Shown here piece after piece: positions 1 to 8,756 of a stretch of DNA of 64,000 bases. The stretch is from the NCBI RefSeq assembly GCF_029581195.1, contig NZ_CP120737.1, positions 992,001 to 1,056,000 of the forward strand. The letters run 5' to 3'. Below the pieces are notes generated by a model that had not been told where the DNA came from, searched no databases, and saw only the letters and a list, made by a program, of their open reading frames with translations. How positions within the stretch are numbered: position 1 is the stretch's first letter; each line of letters opens with the position of its first letter. Source of the DNA: Solwaraspora sp. WMMD791 (GTDB lineage Bacteria > Actinomycetota > Actinomycetes > Mycobacteriales > Micromonosporaceae). A program made the translations under genes and the position numbers.

Positions 1-765
1 CAGCAGCGCGTCGCCGGCGCCGACCGTGCTGCGGGGGTGTTCGACCCGGGAGTCGCCGGTGTGTACGCCGTCGGCGTCGACCAGCACGGCGCCCTGCGCG
101 CCGAGGCTGGCCAGGACGGTGCCCGCGCCCCAGGCCCGCACCTGCTGCGCGGCGTCCACCACGTCGTCGAGGGTGTCCAGCGGCCGCCCGACGACCTCGG
201 CCAGCTCCTCCCGGTTCGGCTTGACCAGCGCGGCACCGGCCTGCGCGGCCGTACGCAGTGGTGGGCCGCTGGTGTCCACGGCCAGCCGCAGTCCGGCGTC
301 GACGAGTCTGCGGCACAGCTGACCGAAGGCGTCGAGCGACAGCCCCGGTGGCAGGCTCCCGCAGACCACCACCCAGTCGGCCCGCTCGGCGGTGCGCAGC
401 AGCCGGGCGGTTATCGCCTCGAACTCGGCCACGCTCAGCGTCGGGCCGGGCTCGTTGACCTTGGTCACGGTGCCGTCCGGTTCCGCCAGGGTGAGGTTGG
501 ACCGGGTGCGTCCGGCGATCGCGACGGTGATGACCTCGACACCCTCCACCGCGAGGAGCCGGACGAGTTGCTCGCCGTCGTCGCCGCCGCACGGCAGGAC
601 CGCGACGGTCGGTACGCCGTTGGCCAGCAGCGCCCGGGACACGTTGACGCCCTTGCCGCCGGGGTCGAGCCGGGTGCCGGTGGCCCGGATGACCTCGCCC
701 CGGACGAGGTCGTCGACCTCGACGGCACGGTCCAGACTCGGGTTGAGGGTGAGGGTGAGGATCAC
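1..765 (-). CDS. fruK: 1-phosphofructokinase (PfkB family), 3' end cut by window
   Basis: ATP-dependent phosphorylation of fructose 1-phosphate to fructose 1,6-bisphosphate in the cytoplasm, following PTS uptake of fructose. The reading frame begins at a GTG that overlaps the TGA of the upstream regulator (GTGA), so the two are translationally coupled. The N-terminus MILTLTLNPSLDRAVEV, the GGKGVNVSRAL sugar/substrate loop near residue 40 and the GAGDALL catalytic/anion-hole motif at the very edge (about residue 249) are diagnostic of PfkB kinases of the FruK/LacC type. About 255 codons are present, so roughly 50-60 C-terminal residues lie outside. A fructose PTS permease is expected next by analogy with known fru operons, but is not visible. 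Confidence 0.93.
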   Translation of the reverse strand, partial: MILTLTLNPSLDRAVEVDDLVRGEVIRATGTRLDPGGKGVNVSRALLANGVPTVAVLPCGGDDGEQLVRLLAVEGVEVITVAIAGRTRSNLTLAEPDGTVTKVNEPGPTLSVAEFEAITARLLRTAERADWVVVCGSLPPGLSLDAFGQLCRRLVDAGLRLAVDTSGPPLRTAAQAGAALVKPNREELAEVVGRPLDTLDDVVDAAQQVRAWGAGTVLASLGAQGAVLVDADGVHTGDSRVEHPRSTVGAGDALL

Positions 766-1523
766 GCCCGCACCACCCGGGGCCCGGCGGTCTCGACCTC
801 GGCGACGAGGTCCTCGTTGAGACCGGTGTCGGTGATCAGCAGATCGATGTCGGCGAGCCGGCCGAACCGGGCCAGGTAGTCGTTGCCGATCTTCGTATGG
901 TCGGCGAGCAGGACCGAGCGCCGGGCGGCGCCGATCATCGCCCGCTTGACCGCCGCTTCCGCCGGGTCCGGGGTGGTCAGGCCGCGTTCCACCGAACATC
1001 CGTTGGTGCCGATGAAGGCGACGTCGACGTAGATGTCGGCCAGTGGCCGCAGCGCCCAGTCGTCGACCGTGGCCATGGTCCGGCTGCGGACCCGCCCGCC
1101 GAGGAGCAGCACCTGCAGGTTGTTGCGGACGCTGAGGGTGGTGGCCAGCGCCGGGGAGTTGACCACGACGGTCAGCTCCCGGTCGGTGGGCAGGATCGCC
1201 GCCAACCGCGCGGTGGTGCTGCCGGCGTCCAGGATGATGGCGCCTTCCGCCGGGAGTTCGGCGAGCGCGGCCTTGGCGATGCGCTCCTTCTCGGTGGTCA
1301 GGACCGCGTCGCGGGTGGCCAGCGCCGGTTCGAAGCCGATGCGTTCGACCGGGATGGCGCCGCCGTGCACCCGCCGCAGAACACCGGCCCGTTCCAGGGT
1401 GGTGAGGTCGCGCCGGATCGTCTCGGCGGTCACGTTGAGTGACTCGGCGAGCGCGGTCACGTCGACCCGGCCCTCGGTACGGGCGAGCCGGACGATCTCC
1501 TGCTGCCGCTCCTCGGCGTACAT
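762..1523 (-). CDS. DeoR-family transcriptional regulator of the fructose operon
   Basis: 253 residues. The N-terminal winged HTH (about residues 3-58, with the VTAETIRRDLTTLE recognition segment and the RVHGGAI signature) is followed by a DeoR C-terminal sensor domain with GSTTARLA and the GTNGCS segment that binds phosphorylated sugar effectors in this family. It is directly upstream of fruK with a 4-bp overlap, so it most likely senses a fructose phosphate and controls its own operon. The role is inferred from family and context. The ATG start lacks a strong Shine-Dalgarno; an A/T-rich tract just upstream is the probable promoter/operator. Confidence 0.9.
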   Translation of the reverse strand: MYAEERQQEIVRLARTEGRVDVTALAESLNVTAETIRRDLTTLERAGVLRRVHGGAIPVERIGFEPALATRDAVLTTEKERIAKAALAELPAEGAIILDAGSTTARLAAILPTDRELTVVVNSPALATTLSVRNNLQVLLLGGRVRSRTMATVDDWALRPLADIYVDVAFIGTNGCSVERGLTTPDPAEAAVKRAMIGAARRSVLLADHTKIGNDYLARFGRLADIDLLITDTGLNEDLVAEVETAGPRVVRA

Positions 1524-1538
1524 GTGGTTTCACCGCCG

Positions 1539-1563
1539 TTTCGTTTTGCTTCAGGTTTGTTTA
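1539..1563 (-). promoter_or_regulatory. A-rich tract upstream of fruR-fruK, possible DeoR operator
   Basis: Read on the minus strand, this 25-bp tract carries repeated AAAC/GAAAC-like elements in an otherwise very GC-rich area, 16-40 bp before the regulator's ATG. DeoR repressors often bind short repeated elements around their own promoter. Assignment as an operator is inference. Confidence 0.35.
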
Positions 1564-1643
1564 CGCCCGCTTCTGTGGGATGTCAAGGGGCTGGTTCGGA
1601 GAAGTTCGATCTTGACCGCTCGGGTGACCTGCGGTCCGTCACA

Positions 1644-1666
1644 CGGCGGTGCGGTCCGCACCGCCG
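1644..1666 (-). terminator. Perfect inverted repeat after the two-component operon
   Basis: Eleven-base arms are perfectly complementary around a single central base. The site lies about 100 bp downstream of the response-regulator stop and before the DeoR promoter. There is no U-tract, as is common for actinomycete terminators. It could instead be a regulator site for the fru promoter. Confidence 0.4.
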
Positions 1667-1769
1667 ACGCGGTCCGCGCCGCCGGCGAGCCCACGGTCGC
1701 GCCGATGGAGCCGCGAACGCCGCCTCCCGCCTCGGGGCGACGACCGCCCACAGCGCACGGGGTACCGGC

Positions 1770-2414
1770 TCAACGCCGAGGGCTGACCAGACCGGCGTCG
1801 TAGGCGACGATGGTGGCCTGTACCCGGTCGCGGACCCCGAGCTTGCCCAGTACGGCGTTGACGTGGGACTTGACGGTGCCCACCCCGACCCCGAGCCGGG
1901 CGGCCGCCTCCGCGTTCGACAGCCCCTGCGCGACCAGCCGCAGCACCTCGCGCTCGCGGGGGGTGAGGCCGGCCACCGCAGGCGGCGGTACGGCCTCGGC
2001 GGGCTGACCCGCCACGAACGCCGCGATGAGCCGGCTGGTGACAGCTGGCGCGAGCAGCGACTCCCCACCGGCGACGATCCGGATCGCGGCCAGCAGTTCG
2101 TTCGGTTCGGCGTCCTTGAGCAGGAAACCCGACGCGCCGGCCCGCAACGCCTCGAATACGTAGGCGTCCAGGTCGAACGTGGTCAGCACGAGCACCCGGG
2201 GGCCGCCCCGGGCGGTCAGCAGCCGGGTGGCGGTGATTCCGTTCATGCCGGGCATCCGGATGTCCATCACCACCACGTCGGGGCGCAGCCGCGCCGCCGC
2301 GCTGACCGCCGCCGCGCCGTCGCCGGCGGTGCCGACGACCGTCAGGTCCGGTTCGGCGTCGATGATGGCGACGAACCCCGCCGCCACCACCGGCTGGTCG
2401 TCGACGACGATCAC
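1770..2414 (-). CDS. NarL/FixJ-family response regulator
   Basis: 214 residues. The receiver domain has the acidic pair D5-D6, phospho-acceptor D51 in VVVMDIRMPG and the conserved lysine near residue 101 (GFLLKDA). A LuxR-type HTH at about residues 147-195 contains TPREREVLRLVAQGLSNAEAA. The GTG start overlaps the kinase stop (GTGA), showing a kinase-regulator operon. Phosphorylation by the adjacent kinase should switch on DNA binding; targets are unknown. The divergent CPBP protease is a possible target by position only. Confidence 0.93.
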   Translation of the reverse strand: MIVVDDQPVVAAGFVAIIDAEPDLTVVGTAGDGAAAVSAAARLRPDVVVMDIRMPGMNGITATRLLTARGGPRVLVLTTFDLDAYVFEALRAGASGFLLKDAEPNELLAAIRIVAGGESLLAPAVTSRLIAAFVAGQPAEAVPPPAVAGLTPREREVLRLVAQGLSNAEAAARLGVGVGTVKSHVNAVLGKLGVRDRVQATIVAYDAGLVSPRR

Positions 2415-4822
2415 CCGGATACCGATGCCGTCACCTCCTGGTGCGCCACTGGCCGCTGGTACGGCAACCACACCTGTAGTGTGCCGCCCGGTGCTACGCG
2501 GCAGACCCCGGCCAGCGCCTCGGCCCGGGCCCGCAGCGCCGCGACGGTGGGGTCGCGTACCGCCGCCGCGACGCCACGGACCTCCAGGTAGAGACACGGC
2601 TCCGGACCGAGCGCCACCCGGACCTGAGCGGGGCCGGTGTCGCCGGCGGCCAACGCGGCCTCCGCCAGCCGGTACGCGCAGACGTCGAGCGCCACCGGCA
2701 GGGTGTCCGGGCCGTCGGGCAGGTAGGTGGTGACCGGTCGTCCGGCGGCGCGGTACGCGGCGGCGAGCGCGGTCAGGTCCACCGTCGTCGGCTGCGGGGT
2801 ACGGTCGTCGGCGTCGGCCACCGGGGCCCCGTCGTCGCCGGTCGCGGTACTCCGCAGACCGACCAGCAGGTCCCGCATCGCCGCCAGGGCGGACCTGGCC
2901 GCGGCGGCGACCTCGTCCAGCTGGGCCACCGGATCGGCGGCCGGCGGGCGCGCCGCCACGGCGGCGACCTCGGCGGCGCGGGGCAGCACCCGCTCGTCGA
3001 GCTGTGCGGCGATCCGCCGCCGCGCGGCATAGGCGACGCTGTCGGCGGCGGCGTTCGCCGTCAGGATCGCCGTCTGCTCGCCACGCAGGACCCGCCCGCG
3101 CCGGTGCCGCGCCGCCACCCCCGCCAACCAGACGACGGCGAACCCGACGCCGAGCAGCACCGCGAAGACGATCGTGGCGAGGGCCGCTGTCACGACGGTG
3201 ACCGCAGTCGGCACAGGCCGACCGTCCGCTCCGATGTCGACCTCCGCCCCCGGATCGACGTCGTTGATCAGGCCGATCGCGACGACCAGGCCGATCACCA
3301 GGGCGATCGCCGGCACCGCCAGCCAACTGACCCGTGCCGTCGTCCGGGTCGCCACCGTCCAGATCGCCACGACCTCTGCCAGGCAACCGGCCAGCAACGC
3401 CGTCACCACGTCGCCCGACGGCAGCAGCCCGACCCCGATCGCCAGCGGCCACGCCAGCGCGGTGCCGGTGGTGGCAGCCAGCACCAGCCACGGCGCCCGC
3501 CGCCGCCACGGTAGCGCGGCGGCGTGCGCCACCAGCAGCGCGAGCAGTACCAGCACCGGCCCTGGCCCGTCCCGTTGGAGCAGCGGCCAGTCGAGGGCGA
3601 CGACACCGACCGGCAGCGCGATCGCCAACATGGTCAACGCCAGGTCGGTCAGGTCCGGGCCGGTCGCGCGGGCTCGGCGACCCACCGCCGGGTCGGCCGC
3701 TGGCAGGTCCAGCCGGACCTGCCAGCCGCCGTCGTCGGTGGGTCCGGCGGTGAGGTCACCACCGAGCGGCCGCGCGCGTTCCCGGACGCCGGCGAGCCCA
3801 CTGCCCGAGCCGATCACGTCGTCCTCGGCGGAGCGGGTACCCGGCTGGTTGACCACGGTCACCAGGAGCCGGCCGGTCCGGACGCCGATGTCGACGCGTA
3901 CCGGTCCACCGGGCGCGTAGCGCACCGAGTTGGTCAACGCCTCCCGCACGCACCCGAACACCAGGTCGGCGTCGCGGTCGGTGACCTGGGCACCGACGGC
4001 CAACTCGACCGGTTGGCCGAGCTCCCGGAACCCGGCGACGAGGCCGGCCAGCCGGTTGTCCAGCGTGCCGGGCTCGCCGACGTACCCGGTCGGGTCGTGC
4101 CGCAGCACGCCGACGAGCTGACGGACCGTCGCCGTGGTCTGGTGGGCGGCGTCGACGGCGAACCGCAGAGCCTGCCCGGCCAGGTCCGGCCGGCTGGCGG
4201 ACAGCCGCCGGGCGGCGGTGACGGTGACCACCACGGCGGTCAGGTGGTGGGCGCTGACGTCGTGCAGTTCGCAGGCCAGCCGGTGTCGTTCGCGGGCCGC
4301 CGCCTGCTGCTGGGCGAGCCGTGCCGTGGCGAGCGCGGCGGCGGCCTGTCGTCGGCCGAGCCGCCACCGTTGCCGGCTGTGGCCCAGCCCGGTCGCCAGC
4401 AGGTAACTGACCATGTTGAGCCCGATGGCGCCGACGGCATCCCCGGTGGCCCCGTAGCCGAGCAGCGTGGCGACGGCGCTGCCGACACCGACCAGGCCGG
4501 CGACGGCCAGCGCACGGTCGAGCCGTCGGTGCGCGGCGACGGAGAACAGCGCCACCAGTTCGGCGACGCTGAGTGCGGCCAGGGCCTCGTGGGGCGTTCC
4601 GGCCGTCCCGGCCCAGAGCGCGACCGCCACCGCCGCGCAGCAGTGGTACGGCGCCCGGACCCGCCAGCCCAGCGCGACGGCGACCACGGTGGTCGCCGCG
4701 ACGGCGACCACGACGCCCACCGGAGCCGGCCGCGCACCGCCGACCAGCGGCCCGACCGGCCAGAGAGCCAGCTGCCCGGTCGCCAGCACGGCGGGCAGCA
4801 ACCAGCGTCGCCATCCGTTCAT
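2411..4822 (-). CDS. Membrane sensor histidine kinase with tandem duplicated architecture
   Basis: 803 residues, about twice the usual length of a NarL-type kinase. The first half has N-terminal membrane helices, a HisKA_3 dimerisation segment with the phospho-acceptor His near residue 188 (ACELHDVSAHH), an N-box (REALTNSVRYA) near 299 and a GSGSGL G-box near 340. The second half starts with another set of membrane helices (about 390-570) and a HisKA_3/ATPase-like region in which the His position is lost (QLDERVLP near 604) and no clear N- or G-boxes remain. The start was set at the ATG giving MNGWRRWLL; upstream codons are in frame but lack membrane-protein character. Confidence 0.88.
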   Translation of the reverse strand: MNGWRRWLLPAVLATGQLALWPVGPLVGGARPAPVGVVVAVAATTVVAVALGWRVRAPYHCCAAVAVALWAGTAGTPHEALAALSVAELVALFSVAAHRRLDRALAVAGLVGVGSAVATLLGYGATGDAVGAIGLNMVSYLLATGLGHSRQRWRLGRRQAAAALATARLAQQQAAARERHRLACELHDVSAHHLTAVVVTVTAARRLSASRPDLAGQALRFAVDAAHQTTATVRQLVGVLRHDPTGYVGEPGTLDNRLAGLVAGFRELGQPVELAVGAQVTDRDADLVFGCVREALTNSVRYAPGGPVRVDIGVRTGRLLVTVVNQPGTRSAEDDVIGSGSGLAGVRERARPLGGDLTAGPTDDGGWQVRLDLPAADPAVGRRARATGPDLTDLALTMLAIALPVGVVALDWPLLQRDGPGPVLVLLALLVAHAAALPWRRRAPWLVLAATTGTALAWPLAIGVGLLPSGDVVTALLAGCLAEVVAIWTVATRTTARVSWLAVPAIALVIGLVVAIGLINDVDPGAEVDIGADGRPVPTAVTVVTAALATIVFAVLLGVGFAVVWLAGVAARHRRGRVLRGEQTAILTANAAADSVAYAARRRIAAQLDERVLPRAAEVAAVAARPPAADPVAQLDEVAAAARSALAAMRDLLVGLRSTATGDDGAPVADADDRTPQPTTVDLTALAAAYRAAGRPVTTYLPDGPDTLPVALDVCAYRLAEAALAAGDTGPAQVRVALGPEPCLYLEVRGVAAAVRDPTVAALRARAEALAGVCRVAPGGTLQVWLPYQRPVAHQEVTASVSG

Positions 4823-4952
4823 GTCTGGTCGACAATAGAGGTCCGCCGGTCGGGGCGTACCTCGGGTGGAGCCGGTCCCTATCCACGGGAAGAGGCGGGA
4901 TTCGTGCCGTCGGACGATGCCGGCGTCCCTTCGGGGCGGCAGGCTCGACGAC

Positions 4953-5996
4953 ATGACCCCGATGTCCTACCCACCCCCTGCGGTGCCGGCGCGACCCTGG
5001 CGCATCCCGGCTCCCGCTGGCACCCCGTACCACCGGCTGGCCGCGACCGACGCCCATCGCTGGTGGCGGCCACTACTGGGCACCGGCACGGTGCTGGTCT
5101 CCTTCCTGGCGGCGCAGGTCGCGCTGATCATCGTGTTCATGATCGTCGCGTTCGTGCTCGACGCGCCCCGGGACGCCGACGGACTGCCGGTGCTGCCGGC
5201 GCTCGCCGAGACGGCGTACGCGTTGCTCGGGATCGCCACCGGGTTGCCGCTGGTGCTGGTGGCCGCCTGGCTGATCCAGCGTCGCTCGCCGGGCAGCGTC
5301 TCCTCGGTCGTCGGCCGGATCCGGTGGTCGTGGCTGGGGCGGTGCCTGCTGATCGCCCTGCCCGTGGTCGTCCTGTTGCTGGCCGGCACGTACGGACTGA
5401 CGGCGCTGACCGGCGCCGACACCGGCGTCGACGACGTCGAGTGGGTCGGTGTCGGGATGTTCGTGACCAGCGCGGCGATGCTGCTGGCACTGGTGCCGCT
5501 GCAGGCCGCCGCCGAGGAGTACCTCTGTCGGGGCTGGCTGCTGCAGGCGGTCGGGGCGTATCTGCGCGGCCCGTGGCCGGCGATCGTGGTCCAGGCGGTG
5601 CCGTTCGCTCTCGCGCACGGTTGGGGCACCACCTGGGGCTTCCTGGACCTGCTGCTGTTCGCGGTGGTCACCGGATGGCTGACGGTCCGTACCGGTGGAC
5701 TGGAGGCCGCCGTCGCGCTGCACGTGGTGAACAACCTCGTCGCGATGCTGCTCGCCGGTGCGCTCGGTCAACTGACCATCGAGCAGACGGCGACCGACGC
5801 GCCGTGGCAGATGCTCGTGGTCGACGCTCCGTTACTGATCGGCTATGCCATCGTGGTCGCCTGGCTGGCCGGGCGGCGAGGGCTGGCCCGTACGACGCCG
5901 GCCCCGGCGCCGACCTTTGCGCCGCCGTGGCCGCCGGCCGCCGGCCCGCCACCGCTGCCGACCATCACCGCTGTCGGTGACTCTGCCTCCCGGTGA
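4953..5996 (+). CDS. CPBP-family intramembrane glutamic protease
   Basis: 347 residues, polytopic. The three CPBP/Abi signatures are visible: EEYLCRGWLL (motif 1, paired glutamates plus Arg), FALAHGWGTTW (motif 2 His) and HVVNN (motif 3). This family includes CAAX-prenyl-type proteases and bacteriocin self-immunity proteins; the substrate here cannot be told. It is divergent from the two-component operon with about 130 bp between them. The proline-rich N-terminus (about 35 residues) is cytosolic. The ATG at 4953 was preferred over an upstream in-frame ATG at 4866 because the added segment resembles intergenic sequence. Confidence 0.88.
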   Translation: MTPMSYPPPAVPARPWRIPAPAGTPYHRLAATDAHRWWRPLLGTGTVLVSFLAAQVALIIVFMIVAFVLDAPRDADGLPVLPALAETAYALLGIATGLPLVLVAAWLIQRRSPGSVSSVVGRIRWSWLGRCLLIALPVVVLLLAGTYGLTALTGADTGVDDVEWVGVGMFVTSAAMLLALVPLQAAAEEYLCRGWLLQAVGAYLRGPWPAIVVQAVPFALAHGWGTTWGFLDLLLFAVVTGWLTVRTGGLEAAVALHVVNNLVAMLLAGALGQLTIEQTATDAPWQMLVVDAPLLIGYAIVVAWLAGRRGLARTTPAPAPTFAPPWPPAAGPPPLPTITAVGDSASR

Positions 5997-6141
5997 GCCG
6001 ACTGCCCTGATCGGCCGGGTCGACGGCGCTCTGCCGCGTTGGTATCAACTGAGTCAGTTGCGGCAAAGGTCGTACTTGGAGGTGTTTTGTCTGTTAGAAA
6101 GCCTTATTGGTTGAGCAGCTACCACTGAAGGGGCGCGTCCC

Positions 6142-6918
6142 ATGGCCACGCCAACACTGCGGCCCGCAGCCGATCGGGCCCTGCCCGCCGCTGCGGCCCG
6201 GCTGCGCCGCTACGACAGGGTCAAGCGGGTGATCGACGTACTGGGCGCGGTGACCGCCCTGGTCGTCGCGGCCCCGGTGATGGCGGTGGTCGCCGTGGCG
6301 ATCCTCGTCCGGCTCGGGCGGCCGGTCCTCTTCCGACAGGTCCGGCCGGGTCGTGACGGCGAACTGTTCGAGATCATCAAGTTCCGCACGATGCTCGCCC
6401 AGGACCCCGCCCGTGGTTTGGTCAGCGACGCGGACCGACTGACCCGCCTCGGCCACTGGCTACGAGCGACCAGCCTGGACGAGCTTCCGGGACTGTGGAA
6501 CGTGCTGCGCGGCGAGATGAGCCTGGTGGGGCCACGCCCGCACCTGGTCAAGTACCTCGACCTCTACACGCCGTGGCAGGCCCGCCGACACGAGGTGCGC
6601 CCGGGCATCACCGGACTCGCCCAGGTCCGTGGCCGTAACGCCCTGGCCTGGGAGGACAAGTTCGCCTACGACATCGAATACGTCGACAACCGCAGCCTGC
6701 GCCTCGACCTGCGGATCCTGGCCGAGACCGTCCGGGTGGTCCTGCGGCGTGAAGGCATCGCCGCTCCGGGCACGGTGACCTGGCACGAGTACACCGGCCC
6801 ACCGTCGAACGCGGCCGCCGTGCCGACCGACGCCGGGGGTGACGCCGCGTCGACCGACGCCCGCTGTGCGGACCCGTCGCTGGTACGGTCGTCGTCGGGC
6901 GGCGGGTGCGGCAGTTGA
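6142..6918 (+). CDS. Phosphoglycosyl transferase (PglC-like sugar transferase)
   Basis: 258 residues, the small monotopic form: one N-terminal re-entrant helix (about residues 30-55) and then the catalytic domain, without the four extra helices of WbaP/WcaJ. Conserved segments are KFRTM, the Asp-Glu dyad in TSLDELPGL, GEMSLVGPRPHL and RPGITGLAQV. It should transfer a sugar 1-phosphate from a UDP-sugar to undecaprenyl phosphate at the inner membrane face, the first step of lipid-linked glycan assembly. PglF-, PglE- and PglD-like genes lie further right, so the donor may be a UDP-diamino-trideoxyhexose (inference). The last 40 residues are low complexity. Confidence 0.9.
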   Translation: MATPTLRPAADRALPAAAARLRRYDRVKRVIDVLGAVTALVVAAPVMAVVAVAILVRLGRPVLFRQVRPGRDGELFEIIKFRTMLAQDPARGLVSDADRLTRLGHWLRATSLDELPGLWNVLRGEMSLVGPRPHLVKYLDLYTPWQARRHEVRPGITGLAQVRGRNALAWEDKFAYDIEYVDNRSLRLDLRILAETVRVVLRREGIAAPGTVTWHEYTGPPSNAAAVPTDAGGDAASTDARCADPSLVRSSSGGGCGS

Positions 6919-7826
6919 CGACGGGGCCGACGGTCCTGCTGTTCGGCGCCTCCGGGCTGCTCGGCCGCAGGGTCCATGCCGCGCTCGGCGTCGACCTGCG
7001 GGTGTGCGCACCGGCCCGGGCAGAGTGCGACCTCGCCACCGCCGACCCGGTCGCCCTGGCCGACCTGCTGGCCACCGTCCGCCCCGACGTGGTGGTCAAC
7101 TGCGCCGGCCGCACCGACGGCGGGGGCGCCGATTTGCTGCGGATCCACGTTCTGGCGCTCGCGCGGCTGATCGAGGCGATGGCGACGACCGTACCCGGGG
7201 CACGGTTGATCCGGCTCGGGTCGGCGGCCGAGTACGGCATCGTGGCATCCGCGACACCGGTGACCGAGGAGCATCCGGCCCACCCGGTCAGCGCCTACGG
7301 TCTCAGCCACCTGACCGCCACCCAGTGGGGGGAGTTGGCCGGCCGTGAGGCCGGGGTGGAGGTGGTGACCCTGCGGGTGTTCAACCCGGTCGGGCCGGGG
7401 CTGTCCCCGCAGAGCGCGCTGGGCAGAGCCGCGGCCCTGCTGCGCGTCGGCGGCGACGCACCGCTGGCGATGGGGCTGACCGACAGCGTGCGGGACTTCG
7501 TCGACCTGCGCGACATCGCGTCGGCGGTACGGGCCGCCGTACTGGCCGATGCGTTGCCGGTGCGGCTGTTCAACGTCGGTTCCGGACACGCCGTCGGCGT
7601 CCGCGACGCCGTGGTCGCCCTGGCCCGTGTCGCCGGCCACAGCGGTGAGCTGCGGCCGGGCGCGTTCACCGCGACGGCGGGCCGCTCGGCGGCGGTGCCG
7701 TGGATGTGCGCCGACACCAGCCGCATCCGACAGGTACTCGGCTGGTCACCCAGCTACGACCTGGCGGACTCGCTGAAGGCGCTCTGGGCCGATCACCAGG
7801 ACGTCGGCCCCCACAGCCGCAGGTAG
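6906..7826 (+). CDS. NAD-dependent epimerase/dehydratase (extended SDR), atypical active site
   Basis: 306 residues starting at a GTG that overlaps the sugar transferase by 13 bp, so it is co-translated with it. The Rossmann motif GASGLLGRRV and the Ser-bearing RLGSAAEYG are present. The YxxxK motif reads SAYGLSHLT, with His where the catalytic Lys is expected. The C-terminal half has the usual FVDLRDIASAV and FNVGSG segments of nucleotide-sugar epimerases and reductases. It probably acts on a nucleotide sugar or lipid-linked sugar in the same glycan pathway; the Lys-to-His change leaves the reaction uncertain. Its 3' end overlaps the convergent hydrolase by 34 bp. Confidence 0.85.
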   Translation: MRQLTTGPTVLLFGASGLLGRRVHAALGVDLRVCAPARAECDLATADPVALADLLATVRPDVVVNCAGRTDGGGADLLRIHVLALARLIEAMATTVPGARLIRLGSAAEYGIVASATPVTEEHPAHPVSAYGLSHLTATQWGELAGREAGVEVVTLRVFNPVGPGLSPQSALGRAAALLRVGGDAPLAMGLTDSVRDFVDLRDIASAVRAAVLADALPVRLFNVGSGHAVGVRDAVVALARVAGHSGELRPGAFTATAGRSAAVPWMCADTSRIRQVLGWSPSYDLADSLKALWADHQDVGPHSRR

Positions 7827-8584
7827 CGGCTGATCATCGCGTTCGTCTGCCGGGGCACCTCGAACTGGAAGAAGTGGCCCGAGCCGGCCACCTGGCCGAT
7901 CACGGCCTCGGGCACCAACTGCCGCAGTCGACCGTAGTCGCCGAACGGCGCCGGACCGCCGATGTAGAGCAGCCGGCGTCCCCATGCGGTCAGCGCCGCG
8001 TCGCCACCGGCCTCCACGAAGCCGGCGAGCCCGTCGAGGGTCGCGGCGGCCACCGTGTCACTGGGACGCAGCATCTGGTCGATCGTCCAGTCCACCAGCC
8101 GCGGGTCCGACTCCGGAATGAAGAACGACCGGATGATGTCGATGCGGGCCTGGCGCGGATCGTCGCCGCGGATCGATTCGGCCAGCGCCGCGACCTGTTC
8201 CGAGGTGCCGGGCGGCACCGCGACCGAGGCGTCGAGCAGCAGCAGCGCGGCGACCCGGTCGGTCGCCTCGGCGGCGGCGGCCAACGACCAGACCCCGCCC
8301 ATGCTGTGCCCGATCAGCACCACGTCGGTCATGTCCAGTTCGACCATCAGCTGCCGCAGGTCGGCACCGAGCTCGGGCACGGTGAAGCCGCGGTCACCGG
8401 CCGGGCTCGCGCCGTGACCGCGCATGTCGACGGATATCACCCGGCGTCGCCAACTCGCCAGGTGGGCCGCGATCGGCTTCATGAATCGGTGGTTGCAGCA
8501 CCACCCGTGCACCAGCAGGACGTCCTGACGGCCCCGGCCGGTCTGCCAGTAGCGCATCCCGGCGGCGGTACGGTCGTGAGTCAT
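7793..8584 (-). CDS. Alpha/beta-fold hydrolase
   Basis: 263 residues. The HGWCCN oxyanion segment, DMRGHGAS, the nucleophile elbow GHSMGG (Ser near residue 90) and the late catalytic His in GSGHFFQFE are all present, so the triad looks intact. The family covers esterases, haloperoxidase-like and lactone hydrolases, and the substrate cannot be inferred. It is transcribed against the epimerase and is not evidently part of the glycan pathway. The start ATG lies 6-8 bases after a GGAGA-like site. Confidence 0.88.
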   Translation of the reverse strand: MTHDRTAAGMRYWQTGRGRQDVLLVHGWCCNHRFMKPIAAHLASWRRRVISVDMRGHGASPAGDRGFTVPELGADLRQLMVELDMTDVVLIGHSMGGVWSLAAAAEATDRVAALLLLDASVAVPPGTSEQVAALAESIRGDDPRQARIDIIRSFFIPESDPRLVDWTIDQMLRPSDTVAAATLDGLAGFVEAGGDAALTAWGRRLLYIGGPAPFGDYGRLRQLVPEAVIGQVAGSGHFFQFEVPRQTNAMISRYLRLWGPTSW

Positions 8585-8756
8585 GTCGTCTCCTTCGCGT
8601 TGACGTCCAGGATTCGATACTTTCAGTAGTCATTGTGCCGCATTTGGTGACGGTGAGCACCTGCCGTTCAGGTGGTGCGACATCCGATGCCTCGCTGGCC
8701 GCGTTCACCCTCACCGGGTGATGTCCGCCGCCGGTCGCAGCGGCGATGCTGTCGCC

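Noticed and set aside
1770-3509. 579-codon frame joining an Arg/Gly-rich region to the response regulator
   Set aside because: Only the last 214 residues are a protein; the upstream part is the wrong frame of the kinase gene.
3524-5980. 818-codon open frame antisense to the kinase
   Set aside because: Arg/Gly/Pro/Asp-rich translation without domain content; it is a GC-driven shadow of the kinase and protease genes.
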